Assembly (NCBI GenBank): GCA_017999435.1
Contig: JAGNLV010000001.1
Span: 280,501-344,500 of the forward strand
Source: Candidatus Zixiibacteriota bacterium
GTDB lineage: Bacteria > Zixibacteria > MSB-5A5 > GN15 > FEB-12
DNA: 64,000 nucleotides
Direction of reading: 5' to 3'
The notes beneath the pieces were generated by a model. It was given only the letters and a program-made list of their open reading frames with translations. It made no database searches and was not told the DNA's origin. Shown piece after piece: positions 26,022 through 34,433 of the stretch; the first letter of the stretch is position 1; every line of letters starts with the position of its first letter. Both the position numbers and the translations under genes were made by a program.

Positions 26022-26150
26022 TCACGATTGCCTGTGACCGCCCCTCGTCCCGCCGCCCCGCCGCCCGATCGACGAGGCCAGCCACAGTTGCTCCACCAGG
26101 TACAGCGGGAGGTACCCGTGCCGGCTATGGTAAACGTATCTGCACCGCAC
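26022..26150 (-). CDS. Possible 42-residue protein
   Basis: Between ALDH and the COG2403 gene a GTG at 26150, with AAGGAA about 8 bases upstream, opens a frame of 42 codons. It contains YHSRHGYLPLYLVEQLWLAS, which could form an amphipathic or membrane helix, and a glycine/arginine-rich end. I know no similar protein. It fills an otherwise empty 180-base gap in the same transcription direction. It may be non-coding. Confidence 0.3.
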   Translation of the reverse strand: MRCRYVYHSRHGYLPLYLVEQLWLASSIGRRGGGTRGGHRQS

Positions 26151-26176
26151 CTGGACTTTCCTTTCGCCCGCATGTC

Positions 26177-27670
26177 TCAGGCGTTGTCGATCTGCGCGCG
26201 CTGCAACACGCCCGAGAAATCGACAAACACCGACTTCCACTCCGTGAACACGTCCAGCGCCGCCGTGGCCGCCTCGCGGTGGCCGTTGCCGGTCTCTTTC
26301 GTCCCGCCGAACGGCAGGTGGATCTCGGCCCCGGTCGTCGGCGCATTGACATAGAAAATCCCCGTGTACACGTCGCGCATCGCCGTGTACGCCTTGTTGA
26401 TATCCTGCGTGTAAATCGAGGCCGACAGCCCGTAGGCGGTGTCGTTGGCCATCTCGATCGCCTCGTCAAAATTGCGGCACACGGCGATCGACAGCACCGG
26501 CCCGAACACCTCCTCCCGCCAGATCCGCATCGACTGCGTCACCTCGCCGAAAATGGTGGGCTGAATGAACCATCCCTTGTCGTACGAGCCCCCCGTCACC
26601 CGCTGCCCGCCGCACAGGAGCTTCGCGCCCTCCCCCTTGGCGATCTCCACGTAGCCGAGCGAAGTCTCCAACTGGTCCTTGTTTATGTGCGGACCCATCT
26701 GCGTCTTCGCGTCGAGCCCGTTGCCGATCCGGATCGCCCGGGCCCGCTCCACCATCATCTCGGTGAACTTCTTGACCGCGTCCTTGTGGCACACGATCCG
26801 GCTGGTCGCCGTGCAGCGTTGCCCGGTCGTCCCGAACGCCCCCCACAGCGCCCCTTCCACCGCCAGCTCCAGCTTGGCGTCATCCATCACGATCTGGACA
26901 TTCTTGCCGCCCATCTCCAGACACGTGTGCTTGAACTGCGGGGCGCACATCTCGGCAATCTTCCTCCCCACTTCGGTCGACCCGGTGAACGACACCACGC
27001 GCACGCGGGGGTCGCGGATGAGCGGTTCGCCCAGCGCTCCGCCCGAGCCGGTTACGACGTTGACCACGCCGGCCGGCACCCCTTCCTCGTGCATGATCCG
27101 CACCAGGTTAACCACCGACAGCGGCGTGTCCGTCGCCGGCTTGATCACCACCGTGTTCCCGGCCACCAGGGCCGGCATAATCTTCCACGAGGGAATCGCC
27201 ATCGGGAAATTCCACGGCGTGATGAACGCGCACACGCCCAGCGGCTGGCGGATCGACATGTTGAACTTGTTGCGCAACTCCGAGGGGGTCGTCTGACCGA
27301 ACAGCCGCCGCCCTTCCCCGGCCATGTAGAAAGCCATGTCGATCGCTTCCTGCACGTCTCCGCGCGCCTCGTCGAGGATTTTCCCCATCTCGCGCGTCAT
27401 GTCGCGCGCCAGATTCTCTTTCTCTTTCTGCAGGCGGGCCGCCACTTTGAACAGGATATCTCCCCGCTTGGGGGCCGGCACGAGGCGCCAGGACTTGTAG
27501 GCCTCGGCCGCGGCATCAATCGCGTCTTTCACATCCTCGGCGTTCGATTTCTGAAAAACGCCGACCACTTCATCCGTGTTGGCCGGGTTGATGTTGTCGT
27601 ACGTCTTGCCCGACTTCGACCGCACCCACTCGCCCTTGATGAGATTCAGGAAAGTTCTCGGCTCACTCAT
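26177..27670 (-). CDS. NAD(P)-dependent aldehyde dehydrogenase
   Basis: Oxidises an aldehyde to the acid. It has 497 residues with the full ALDH set: Asn154 in TPWNFP, Lys177 in [16 protein letters not shown], Glu252 in LEMGGKN and catalytic Cys286 in [10 protein letters not shown]. The closest groups I recognise are alpha-aminoadipic semialdehyde, succinic semialdehyde and AldA-like dehydrogenases, so the substrate stays open. ATG at 27670 follows a leader of about 93 bases. The promoter has both a CRP-type and a LacI-type site, which points to control by carbon source. Genes downstream in the same direction are COG2403, arcC and cca, with a 180-base gap. Confidence 0.94.
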   Translation of the reverse strand: MSEPRTFLNLIKGEWVRSKSGKTYDNINPANTDEVVGVFQKSNAEDVKDAIDAAAEAYKSWRLVPAPKRGDILFKVAARLQKEKENLARDMTREMGKILDEARGDVQEAIDMAFYMAGEGRRLFGQTTPSELRNKFNMSIRQPLGVCAFITPWNFPMAIPSWKIMPALVAGNTVVIKPATDTPLSVVNLVRIMHEEGVPAGVVNVVTGSGGALGEPLIRDPRVRVVSFTGSTEVGRKIAEMCAPQFKHTCLEMGGKNVQIVMDDAKLELAVEGALWGAFGTTGQRCTATSRIVCHKDAVKKFTEMMVERARAIRIGNGLDAKTQMGPHINKDQLETSLGYVEIAKGEGAKLLCGGQRVTGGSYDKGWFIQPTIFGEVTQSMRIWREEVFGPVLSIAVCRNFDEAIEMANDTAYGLSASIYTQDINKAYTAMRDVYTGIFYVNAPTTGAEIHLPFGGTKETGNGHREAATAALDVFTEWKSVFVDFSGVLQRAQIDNA

Positions 27671-27730
27671 AGTTGTTTGTTCTAAGGTTATTCCTTACAG
27701 ACACTTACCACGGACGACGCCGTGTCATTT

Positions 27731-27746
27731 TGTGAATTTGTTCACA
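27731..27746 (-). promoter_or_regulatory. CRP/FNR-type operator in the ALDH leader
   Basis: TGTGA-N6-TCACA, a perfect match to the CRP half-site arrangement, centred about 25 bases after the predicted transcription start. A protein bound there would block elongation or initiation, so repression is the expected effect. Confidence 0.6.
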
Positions 27747-27769
27747 CCTTATCGCATACACAGAGCGTT

Positions 27770-27797
27770 AATATACCCTCCCTCGCTCGGTTGTCAA
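27770..27797 (-). promoter_or_regulatory. Promoter of the ALDH gene
   Basis: TTGACA (27797-27792), a 16-bp spacer and TATATT (27775-27770) on the minus strand, the best sigma70 match in the window. Transcription would start near 27763. Confidence 0.75.
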
Positions 27798-27838
27798 CCG
27801 CTTTCGCGGTCAAATCAGATCGATATGCTCCTTGTGCC

Positions 27839-27850
27839 GCAAGCGCTTGC
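27839..27850. promoter_or_regulatory. LacI-family-type operator palindrome
   Basis: The perfect 12-base palindrome GCAAGCGCTTGC has the central CG and flanking GCAA/TTGC of LacI/PurR-type operators. It is centred about 82 bases upstream of the ALDH transcription start. Confidence 0.5.
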
Positions 27851-28030
27851 ATGACCTCACCCGGCCGCCTGCCGCACCCAGGCTGCCGGCGCCGGCTTCC
27901 CCCGCTCCGGAGCCGCCAGTGCCGCAATCGCGCCCCTTCGCGGCCTGGCCCCATCCCCGCAACTTTTCTTCGACTTTTTCTGATCGCGGTGCGTTATTCT
28001 TTTAGATCACCGCTGTGAGGCCCTACGAGT

Positions 28031-28639
28031 ATGCTGACCATCCTGATTGCCGCCTGGCTGGTTTCCCCGCTCTACCCGCTCAACCCGGTCGTTGAGGACA
28101 CGGTGAACGGCGTCAACATGCATTTCACGATCGGTGTCGGCGGACCCAACGTCCTCACCGATCCCGGTCTCCTCATCTCCGCCAAGTACGAATTCCTCCT
28201 CCGCCACCCGTTCCTCCTGCGCGCCTGCGCCGATTACGGATTCGCCGCCATGCGCTCAAAGACCTACCCCGACGGTGCGCTGCACTCTATGATTCTCAGC
28301 GCCGAGATCCTCCTCTACCGGGGCACCGATGCCATGACCGGGTTTGTCGGCATGGGCCCCCTCCTCTACAAGGGATACTTCCGTTTCGACGGCCTCGAAC
28401 CGACCGATTTCGTTCCCGGCGCCGTCGGCCTCGACATCGCCATGGCCCCGAAAATCGGCTATCGGGCGACCCTCGGCCTTCGCTTCAATCGCAACTTCTC
28501 GCTCGAAATCGGCATGTCGGAGGCGCGCCCCACCATCCGCATCACCGGCGACACCGGCGACAGCCGCCTCCGCACTTTCTCCCAACCCGTCCGCCTCCAC
28601 GATGTCCGCATGTCTGTCGGCTACCTTGTCCCGCTCTAG
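28031..28639 (+). CDS. Secreted, probably outer-membrane beta-barrel protein
   Basis: A 202-residue protein with an N-terminal hydrophobic stretch (LTILIAAWLVSPLYPLNP) that may be a signal peptide, then alternating hydrophobic/polar segments (ILSAEILLYRG, GFVGMGPLLYKG, LDIAMAPKIGYRATLGLRF, RNFSLEIGMSEARP) ending MSVGYLVPL. This pattern and the final aromatic-containing strand suggest a small barrel, but there is no family signature. GAGG lies 11 bases before the ATG. Transcribed alone, ahead of the phosphoesterase gene. Confidence 0.6.
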   Translation: MLTILIAAWLVSPLYPLNPVVEDTVNGVNMHFTIGVGGPNVLTDPGLLISAKYEFLLRHPFLLRACADYGFAAMRSKTYPDGALHSMILSAEILLYRGTDAMTGFVGMGPLLYKGYFRFDGLEPTDFVPGAVGLDIAMAPKIGYRATLGLRFNRNFSLEIGMSEARPTIRITGDTGDSRLRTFSQPVRLHDVRMSVGYLVPL

Positions 28640-28801
28640 CCGCCCATGCCGTCGCCCGGAGCATCCGAAAGGCCCGCGCTCCTTGACCGCTCCGACCGTA
28701 CTGCCGCGAGCCGCGGCAGGGCGGCCGCCCGCTCTGCCGGTTCCCCCACCCCTTTGGCGGATTCTCGTCCCTCGCCCAGGTACCGAACACTTCAGATTGC
28801 A

Positions 28802-28830
28802 TTGTGTCGGACGCGGACCCGGTGTATCTT
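28802..28830 (+). promoter_or_regulatory. Promoter of the metallophosphatase gene
   Basis: TTGTGT (28802-28807), a 17-bp spacer and TATCTT (28825-28830). Transcription would begin near 28837, giving a leader of about 37 bases. Confidence 0.5.
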
Positions 28831-28873
28831 TCGGGGCAAAACCGGCAAACTCAAAGACGGGTGTTGCGACGTG

Positions 28874-30622
28874 ATGAAAACTACCGCCATATTTGGCCTT
28901 GTCCTCATCGCCCTCGGATCTCCAGCTCCAGCCCAGACGCCATGCGATGATCTATCGGACGCCCCGGTTCGATTCGCGGTTCTTGGCGACCGTACCGGTG
29001 ACCACCAGGACGGAGTGTACGAATCGGTGGTCGCCGAGATTGAGCGGCTGCGGCCCGACTTCGTGGTGACCGTCGGCGACATGATCGAGGGGCACACCAC
29101 CGATACGATCGAAATGCGCAGCCGGTGGGATGAGTACTTCGCCATTATCAGACCGCTCACCATGCCGGTCCGCTTCACACCCGGCAACGACGATATCAGC
29201 ACAGACGCCATGGAGTCAACCTATCGCGCCCGCGCAGGGGAGCCGTACTACGCCTTCGACCACCGCGGCATCCATTTCGTGGTGCTCGACAACAGCCGTA
29301 CAGAGAGCGCCGGCGAGATCGCCCAGGAGCAACTCGGCTGGCTGAAAGACGATCTGGCGAAGAATCGCAGTGCCTGCTACACGATTGTCTTTCTCCACAA
29401 GCCGTTCTGGTATCGGACACTGGGCAGCGGGCAGCCGGACGCCCTGCACGACATCTTCCGGGCCAACGGGGTCGATGCCGTTTTCACCGGTCATATGCAC
29501 TGCTACTTCTCGGCCGAGTTTGACGGCATCCTGTACACATCCCTCGGCAGTTCCGGCGCCGAGACCGAGGAGAGCCCCGATGGTCTGCGGTATCACTTCG
29601 GCTGGGTAACGGTCGATGATCGAGGCGTACACATCGCGCCCATCAAGAAGGATGCGGTGCTGCCGTGGGATGTGCAGACCGTCGCAGAGGCGCGGGCCGC
29701 CAGTCGGGTCAGGAGCATCGGGATCAGGTTCGCACAGCCGCTCCCGCTCACCGACGGGCTGAAGCCGGCAGCCGGGGCAGTGACCGTGCTGCTGGATGGT
29801 CCGACGGCAGGGGGACAATGGACCGACACCTTGCGCTGGGACGTACCTGAAGGTTGGACAATTACGCCCGCGGCCTGTCCATTTACGCTGGTCCCGGGGG
29901 CGACCGTAACCGCGCAGTTTGCCATTGAGCCGGCGCCCGCGCTGCTTCCACTGCCTGTGATTTCCACCCGGCTTCCCTACGCCGCGGAAAAATCGACAAG
30001 GGTGAGCCGCGAATTGGAGGTCGCCCGCGCCGCCCGGTGCATCCGGGTGAATGAACCAGTCGTTATCGACGGGCAGTTGATCGAACCCTGCTGGGCGCGG
30101 CCGGTCACCGCGCTGTTCAGCAAAAACGGGACACCGGCGGCACAGGATCCGACCATGTTCTACTTCGCCTACGACAGCGACAACCTGTACCTCGCCGCGC
30201 ATTGCCGCGATTCGGACATGGCCGCGATCCATGCCGCGATGACCGAGCGCGACGCCCCCGTGTTCACGGAGGATGCAGTCGGCTGGATGATCGAGCTGGG
30301 CGGGACCAACCGCGTCGTCGCCCAGGTGTATGTCAACGCCCTCGGGACCCTGTATGATCAGCAAGTCCAGCAGGCGAGCGACGGGTACTGGGCCGGCCGC
30401 TCGGACTGGAACGGCGATTTCGAGGTGAAAACGGTCCGCGGGGCGGACTTCTACGCCGTCGAGATGCGTATCCCGCTCGCGCAGTTCGCAGCGACGCCCG
30501 ACTCCGGAGATCGCTGGCGACTGAACTTCCGCCGCCGACAAGTGCGGATGAACTCCTCGGCATCGTTCCAGACTTCCTGGTCCTACGACCCGGCTGCCTT
30601 CGGCGAGCTCGTATTCGAGTAG
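28874..30622 (+). CDS. Secreted metallophosphatase with C-terminal CBM9-like domain
   Basis: 582 residues. A signal peptide (TTAIFGLVLIALGS) precedes a calcineurin-like phosphoesterase domain over about residues 30-260: FAVLGDRTGD, VTVGDMIEG, GNDD, IVFLHKPFW and GHMHCYF supply the metal ligands; the usual GNHE/GNHD reads GNDD. A linker domain follows, then from about residue 400 a module starting INEPVVIDGQLIEPCW and ending near the C-terminus, which looks like the family 9 carbohydrate-binding (DOMON-like) fold used by sugar-binding enzymes. The ATG at 28874 gives the signal peptide; longer frames do not. Role unknown; the substrate is probably an external phosphoester near polysaccharide. 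Confidence 0.85.
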   Translation: MKTTAIFGLVLIALGSPAPAQTPCDDLSDAPVRFAVLGDRTGDHQDGVYESVVAEIERLRPDFVVTVGDMIEGHTTDTIEMRSRWDEYFAIIRPLTMPVRFTPGNDDISTDAMESTYRARAGEPYYAFDHRGIHFVVLDNSRTESAGEIAQEQLGWLKDDLAKNRSACYTIVFLHKPFWYRTLGSGQPDALHDIFRANGVDAVFTGHMHCYFSAEFDGILYTSLGSSGAETEESPDGLRYHFGWVTVDDRGVHIAPIKKDAVLPWDVQTVAEARAASRVRSIGIRFAQPLPLTDGLKPAAGAVTVLLDGPTAGGQWTDTLRWDVPEGWTITPAACPFTLVPGATVTAQFAIEPAPALLPLPVISTRLPYAAEKSTRVSRELEVARAARCIRVNEPVVIDGQLIEPCWARPVTALFSKNGTPAAQDPTMFYFAYDSDNLYLAAHCRDSDMAAIHAAMTERDAPVFTEDAVGWMIELGGTNRVVAQVYVNALGTLYDQQVQQASDGYWAGRSDWNGDFEVKTVRGADFYAVEMRIPLAQFAATPDSGDRWRLNFRRRQVRMNSSASFQTSWSYDPAAFGELVFE

Positions 30623-30809
30623 GCGGCGGACGGCCAGGGGTCCCCAAATCAGGCACCGTACGCCGGCCGCAATGGAGCAGGGCCGAGGTCGCTTCTTAAC
30701 CGGACCGGCACACAACAATCGGCTCGAAGAACGCGGGGTGCGGCTGCGGTCACAACGCATTCGGACGAATCGTGACCGCCCAAAACCGCCGACAACACTC
30801 CGAAAGTCA

Positions 30810-30838
30810 TTGCTATAAGGGAAGGCGTGTATTAATAT
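30810..30838 (+). promoter_or_regulatory. Promoter of the AOR operon
   Basis: TTGCTA (30810-30815), a 17-bp spacer and TAATAT (30833-30838) in an A/T-rich patch within GC-rich DNA. Start of transcription predicted near 30845. Confidence 0.65.
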
Positions 30839-30844
30839 AGAGTG

Positions 30845-31013
30845 TCTTGTCCGTAGGATTCCAGGTCCATACAGATGGCAGCCTGCGGGCAGGCGTGCCG
30901 CATGACAGATCATGTTGTCGCTAAGGAGGTTGGCCTGAGATCTTGCGGCCGCAGGTCGACCGCGGCGGGGACCGGCCAACAAAAACATCAGCGTCCACCT
31001 GCTGGAGCAGACC
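30845..31013 (+). ncRNA. Structured 5' leader of the AOR operon (riboswitch candidate)
   Basis: Three stem-loops follow each other: 30877-30899 (GGCAGCCTG / CAGGC-G-TGCC, one bulge), 30901-30914 (CATGA / TCATG, loop CAGA) and a long-range pair GTTGGCC 30929-30935 with GGCCAAC 30974-30980 enclosing a GC-rich inner part. A perfect AAGGAGG (30923-30929) abuts the third stem but no proper start codon follows it. The first gene uses a weaker GGAG at 31003-31006. Leaders of molybdenum/tungsten-cofactor operons can be riboswitches, but I could not match this one to the Moco-RNA consensus from memory. Confidence 0.4.
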
Positions 31014-31655
31014 ATGAGAAGATATGAAAAGATCCTCGTCCTCCTCGTTCTCGGTTCGCTGTGGGGCGCACTGGAGCTCTTCGGGCGTGACCTGCTCCGA
31101 GCCGCTGGGGCGCCGGAGAAATCGGCCGTGCTCTTTGGACTTGGCATCATCATCCTCTACGCCTCCAAGCGGCTCGTCGACTTTCCCGGCTCCGTAGTGG
31201 TCATGGCGCTGATCGCCGGCCTGTTCAAAACCGCCTCCAGCTACTTCTTCCCCTGCCAGTTCGCGGCGGTGATGATCAACGGGATCGTCTTCGATATCGC
31301 CTACTCGGCGTTCCGTGAACGGCTAGATTCCAGCCCGCTCTACAGAGTTCTCGCCGCGCCGGTCATTGTCTATGCCTCGTACGCCGCCTTCGCGCTCATC
31401 GCCGCGTACGTCCTGCGCGAGGCCTCGTGGGCCGCAAACGGGTGGGCGGGGATTCGTTCGTTCCTTGCCTCCGACGCTGTCAGCGCCTCGCTGATCTCGA
31501 TTGTGACGATAAACCTCGGTTATTACCTGGGCAATGCCATTCAACCCTACGCCCTCCTGCGCAAATGGCGCGCGCCGGCCGTCCTGTTCCGAGTCGTTTC
31601 CGTCGTGCTCGTGGCCGCCATCTGGATTGCCGGGCAGGTATACGCGAAAGCATAG
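31014..31655 (+). CDS. Membrane protein, ECF S-component-like, of the AOR operon
   Basis: 213 residues with about five or six transmembrane helices: ILVLLVLGSLWGALELF at the N-terminus, LFGLGIIILYASKRLV, SVVVMALIAGLFKTASSYF, FAAVMINGIVFDIAYSAF and two C-terminal helices. The pattern, with GSLWGALE in helix 1 and small-residue motifs, is like substrate-binding S-components of energy-coupling-factor transporters. No ECF ATPase or T-component gene is nearby. As the first gene of the operon it may take up tungstate, molybdate or a pterin; this is inference. GGAG six bases before the ATG supports the start. Confidence 0.6.
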   Translation: MRRYEKILVLLVLGSLWGALELFGRDLLRAAGAPEKSAVLFGLGIIILYASKRLVDFPGSVVVMALIAGLFKTASSYFFPCQFAAVMINGIVFDIAYSAFRERLDSSPLYRVLAAPVIVYASYAAFALIAAYVLREASWAANGWAGIRSFLASDAVSASLISIVTINLGYYLGNAIQPYALLRKWRAPAVLFRVVSVVLVAAIWIAGQVYAKA

Positions 31656-31672
31656 GAGTCAACCAGGGCATC

Positions 31673-32089
31673 ATGGAAACAAAGAGACTCAAAGTTTCGC
31701 CGGGCAAGTGCAGCGGGTGCCGCCTGTGCATGCAGATTTGCGCCATCAGCCACTACCACGAGATCAATCCGAGAAAGGCCAGCTTGAGAATCGAGGTTCT
31801 CTTTCCGCAGCCGGGGCTGTACAAGCCCAAAGTCTGCACGCAGTGCGGCCGATGCCTCGAGGCCTGCCCCGAACACGCCATCTTCCGTCGCGATGACGGC
31901 GCCTATATCGTGATCGCCGAAAAGTGCACCAATTGCGGCGACTGCATCGCGGTCTGCAAGCCAGGTGTGATATTTCAGCATCGCGATGTCGATCACGTCA
32001 TCATCTGCGACAACTGCTTCCAATGCGCCGAGCTGTGCAACACCGGCGCCATCACCGTCTTCACCAGGCCGGCAAAGGAGGGTAAGTGA
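31673..32089 (+). CDS. Polyferredoxin-type 4x[4Fe-4S] protein
   Basis: 138 residues with four CxxCxxCxxxC clusters: CSGCRLCMQICA (residues 13-24), CTQCGRCLEACP, CTNCGDCIAVCKP and CDNCFQCAELCN. It resembles the iron-sulfur partner subunits encoded next to AOR-family oxidoreductases and probably carries electrons from AOR to ferredoxin or another acceptor. The ATG at 31673 (METKRLKVS) has a weak AGGG site. Its stop shares a base with the AOR start (TGATG), which implies a stoichiometric complex. Confidence 0.9.
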   Translation: METKRLKVSPGKCSGCRLCMQICAISHYHEINPRKASLRIEVLFPQPGLYKPKVCTQCGRCLEACPEHAIFRRDDGAYIVIAEKCTNCGDCIAVCKPGVIFQHRDVDHVIICDNCFQCAELCNTGAITVFTRPAKEGK

Positions 32090-34026
32090 TGGCGCACGAG
32101 TCCGCGAGCTGTGGAGGCATGGCCGGCACGACCCTGCGCATCAATCTCACTACCGGGGAGATCAGGAGGCACCCCACCGATGCGAAGTTGGTGCGCGAAT
32201 GGTTCGGAGGACGGGGCACGATCGCCAGGATTCTCTACGACGAGGTCCCCCGCGATGCCGACCCGTTCGGGCCGGAGAACCTGTTCATCATGAACGCCGG
32301 GATTATGAGCGGGTGCTTTATCCCGGCGGGCGCGAAAGTCGAATTCGGCTCCATTTCCCCCCTGACCAACGGCCATGGCGATTCCAACATGGGCGGCCAT
32401 CTCGGCCCGGCCCTCAAGTTCGCCGGATACGATATGGTCATCATGTCCGGCATCTCCCCCGTACCGGTTTACCTCTTTATCGATGACGACACGGTCGAAC
32501 TGCGCGATGCCTCCCCGTACTGGGGCATGGGCTCGTTGGAGTGCGAACCGGCCATGAAGAAGGACCTGGGCGAGGATTTCGAAATCGCCACCATCGGGCC
32601 GGCCGGCGAAAACGGCATTCGCTTCTCCTGCATCACCCACGATTTCGGCCGCCAGGCGGGGCGGACCGGGCAGGGGGCGGTCATGGGCTCGAAAAAGCTC
32701 AAAGCCATCGCTGTCCGCGGTACCCGCGGGATCAAAGTGCACGATCTCGACCGGCTCACCGAACATGTGTCGGCCATCATCAAGCGGACGCAGACCCATC
32801 CGAACATGGCGCCGTGGCAGAAATACGGCACTGCATTCTTTATCGACTGGTCAAACGTCAACGCGGTTCTCCCCACCCGGAATTTCCAGACCACCTACTA
32901 TGAGAATTCCAAGGGCATTGACGGCGACGCCCTGGTCGAAAAGTGCCTCATCACGCACAAAGCCTGCTTCGGCTGCTGGATGAACTGCGGCAAGTACACC
33001 AAGGCGGTCGTCCCGGGCAAGGAAACGGTCTATCTCGAAGGCCCGGAATATGAAACCGGCGCCCTGTGCGGCTCCAACCTCGGCATGACCGACATCAACC
33101 AGGTCGCCTACCTGAACTGGCTGATGGACAACGTCGGCATGGACACCATGTCCGGCGGCGGCGTGGTGGCGTTCGGTATGGAGTGCTTCCAGCGCGGGCT
33201 GATCAGCGCCGACGACCTCGAAGGGCACACGCTCAACTGGGGTTCTGTCGATGACGCGGAACACTTCATCGACATGATTGTGCACCGCCGAGGGATCGGC
33301 GACTATTTCGCGGACGGCACCAGGCGGGCCGCCGAGAAAATCGGGCGGGGCAGCGAGAAATTCGCCATGCAGGTCAAGGGCCAGGAAATGTCGGGGTATG
33401 ACGGACGCTACGCCCCGGGCATGCTGCTCTCGTATATGACGAGCGACATCGGCGCCCATCACAACCGCTCGTGGACGATCACGGTCGACATGGCCGAAGG
33501 ACGCGACCGGATCGAGGGACGTGCTAAGGTCGTTGTGTACCTGCAGCACATCCGGCCGCTCTTCGACTGCTGGTGCATCTGCCGCCTCTTCTGGGGCGAG
33601 CTCGACGTCGAGCCGGAGGAGATTGTCGTGGCGCTCAATTATATCACCGGGTGGAATGTCGATACTGCCGAAGCGCTCAAAACTTCTGAGAAAATCTGGA
33701 ATCTCGTGCGATGCCATTACCTGGAACGCAACCGGGCCAACGGCCGCACCTTCGACTACCCGCCGGCGCGATCCTGGGAGGACAAGATCCCGACCGGCCC
33801 CAGTGCCGGCAAGGGGCTGACCAGAGACCAGATCGAGGCAATGCTCGACGAGTATTACGCCGCGCGCGGGTGGGATGCCGATGGCAACCCGAGCCGCGAA
33901 GTGCTGCATGACCTGAAACTCCATTTCGCGGCCGACAATATCGAAAAGATCGGGCTCTTGGGAAAGCCGCTCCCGAATGGCATCCCGGCAGTTCGCGGAG
34001 AACGATATAAACCGAAAGCGTTCTAG
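32089..34026 (+). CDS. aor: Aldehyde:ferredoxin oxidoreductase (tungsten-dependent)
   Basis: Oxidises aldehydes to acids, or reduces acids, with ferredoxin; needs a bis-pterin tungsten cofactor. It has 645 residues, near the usual 605-650. AOR N-terminal domain: REWFGGRGTIARILYDEV then FGSISPLTNGHGDSNMGGHLGPALKFAGYD. The [4Fe-4S] ligands CFGCWMNC and a later Cys in FDCWCICR match the P. furiosus AOR pattern CxxCxxxC...C. LMDNVGMDTMSGG is the pterin-binding DxxGL(C/D)-like motif with Met in place of Leu. AAGGAGG about 8 bases before the ATG at 32089 fixes the start. The subgroup (AOR, FOR, GOR or benzoyl-CoA type) is not settled by sight. Confidence 0.93.
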   Translation: MAHESASCGGMAGTTLRINLTTGEIRRHPTDAKLVREWFGGRGTIARILYDEVPRDADPFGPENLFIMNAGIMSGCFIPAGAKVEFGSISPLTNGHGDSNMGGHLGPALKFAGYDMVIMSGISPVPVYLFIDDDTVELRDASPYWGMGSLECEPAMKKDLGEDFEIATIGPAGENGIRFSCITHDFGRQAGRTGQGAVMGSKKLKAIAVRGTRGIKVHDLDRLTEHVSAIIKRTQTHPNMAPWQKYGTAFFIDWSNVNAVLPTRNFQTTYYENSKGIDGDALVEKCLITHKACFGCWMNCGKYTKAVVPGKETVYLEGPEYETGALCGSNLGMTDINQVAYLNWLMDNVGMDTMSGGGVVAFGMECFQRGLISADDLEGHTLNWGSVDDAEHFIDMIVHRRGIGDYFADGTRRAAEKIGRGSEKFAMQVKGQEMSGYDGRYAPGMLLSYMTSDIGAHHNRSWTITVDMAEGRDRIEGRAKVVVYLQHIRPLFDCWCICRLFWGELDVEPEEIVVALNYITGWNVDTAEALKTSEKIWNLVRCHYLERNRANGRTFDYPPARSWEDKIPTGPSAGKGLTRDQIEAMLDEYYAARGWDADGNPSREVLHDLKLHFAADNIEKIGLLGKPLPNGIPAVRGERYKPKAF

Positions 34027-34111
34027 CCCTGGGCCGCGGCGGGCCTCGTCTCTCTCAGCGGAGCGGGTCGGGGCGCGGACAGCGTAACGAGGCCGACTGC
34101 CGGACCGTTTC

Positions 34112-34133
34112 GGCGCGGCGGGCTCGCCGTGCC
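34112..34133 (+). other. Stem-loop between aor and moaD-like gene
   Basis: A 9-bp stem with one G-U pair (GGCGCGGCG / CGCCGTGCC, loop GGCT) in the 155-base gap. No T-run follows, so read-through into the moaD-like gene is likely. Confidence 0.4.
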
Positions 34134-34181
34134 TCCAAGGTGACGCGTCCGCGCCGTTGCCCGTCTTTGAGGAAATTAAAC

Positions 34182-34421
34182 ATGATAGTCTTCCTTCGAG
34201 CCGGAGGTCAGCTGCGCGCGATGCTGAGACCTGATGTCGATCACTATACCCGCAGGGTCCAGATTGACGGCGACAGGACGATCGGAGAAATCCTCGAGGC
34301 TATTTCGCTCGACCCCGCCTATGTTGCCGTCATCTACGTGGACGGCCACGTGAAGGATTTGTCCTTCAAGCCATCCAACGGCCAGACAATCACTCTCCAG
34401 CCGCCGGTCTCCGGCGGCTGA
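34182..34421 (+). CDS. MoaD/ThiS-like sulfur carrier protein
   Basis: 79 residues of ubiquitin-like fold ending in the diagnostic Gly-Gly (PPVSGG), which is adenylated and thiocarboxylated to deliver sulfur for molybdopterin dithiolene synthesis. Other elements: TIGEILEAISL helix and YVDGHVKDLSFKPSNGQTI. GAGGAA eight bases before the ATG fixes the start. MoaD-like genes accompany many AOR operons, so this copy may serve the tungsten cofactor. A ThiS or other sulfur-carrier role is possible. Confidence 0.85.
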   Translation: MIVFLRAGGQLRAMLRPDVDHYTRRVQIDGDRTIGEILEAISLDPAYVAVIYVDGHVKDLSFKPSNGQTITLQPPVSGG

Positions 34422-34433
34422 GAACCCCTTCTC

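Larger units (their letters stand above)
27671..28030. other. Regulatory interval upstream of ALDH and the barrel-like gene
   Basis: 360 bases without a gene. It holds the ALDH promoter, two palindromic operator candidates and a small hairpin (ACCGC / GCGGT, 27797-27810). For the plus-strand gene at 28031 only a weak -10 (TATTCT, near 27992-27997) is visible. Confidence 0.6.
30623..31013 (+). other. Non-coding interval: AOR-operon promoter and structured leader
   Basis: 391 bases. 30623-30809 hold nothing I recognise. From 30810 there is a promoter and then about 170 bases of leader described in the next entries. Confidence 0.6.

Noticed and set aside
30845-31013. Direct naming of the AOR leader as a Moco riboswitch
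   Set aside because: The consensus sequence could not be matched from memory; kept only as a structured leader.
30923-31018. Leader peptide starting at a TTG after AAGGAGG and ending on the ATG of the membrane protein
   Set aside because: The spacing to the TTG is too long (about 13 bases) and the peptide has no feature; noted only as coincidence.
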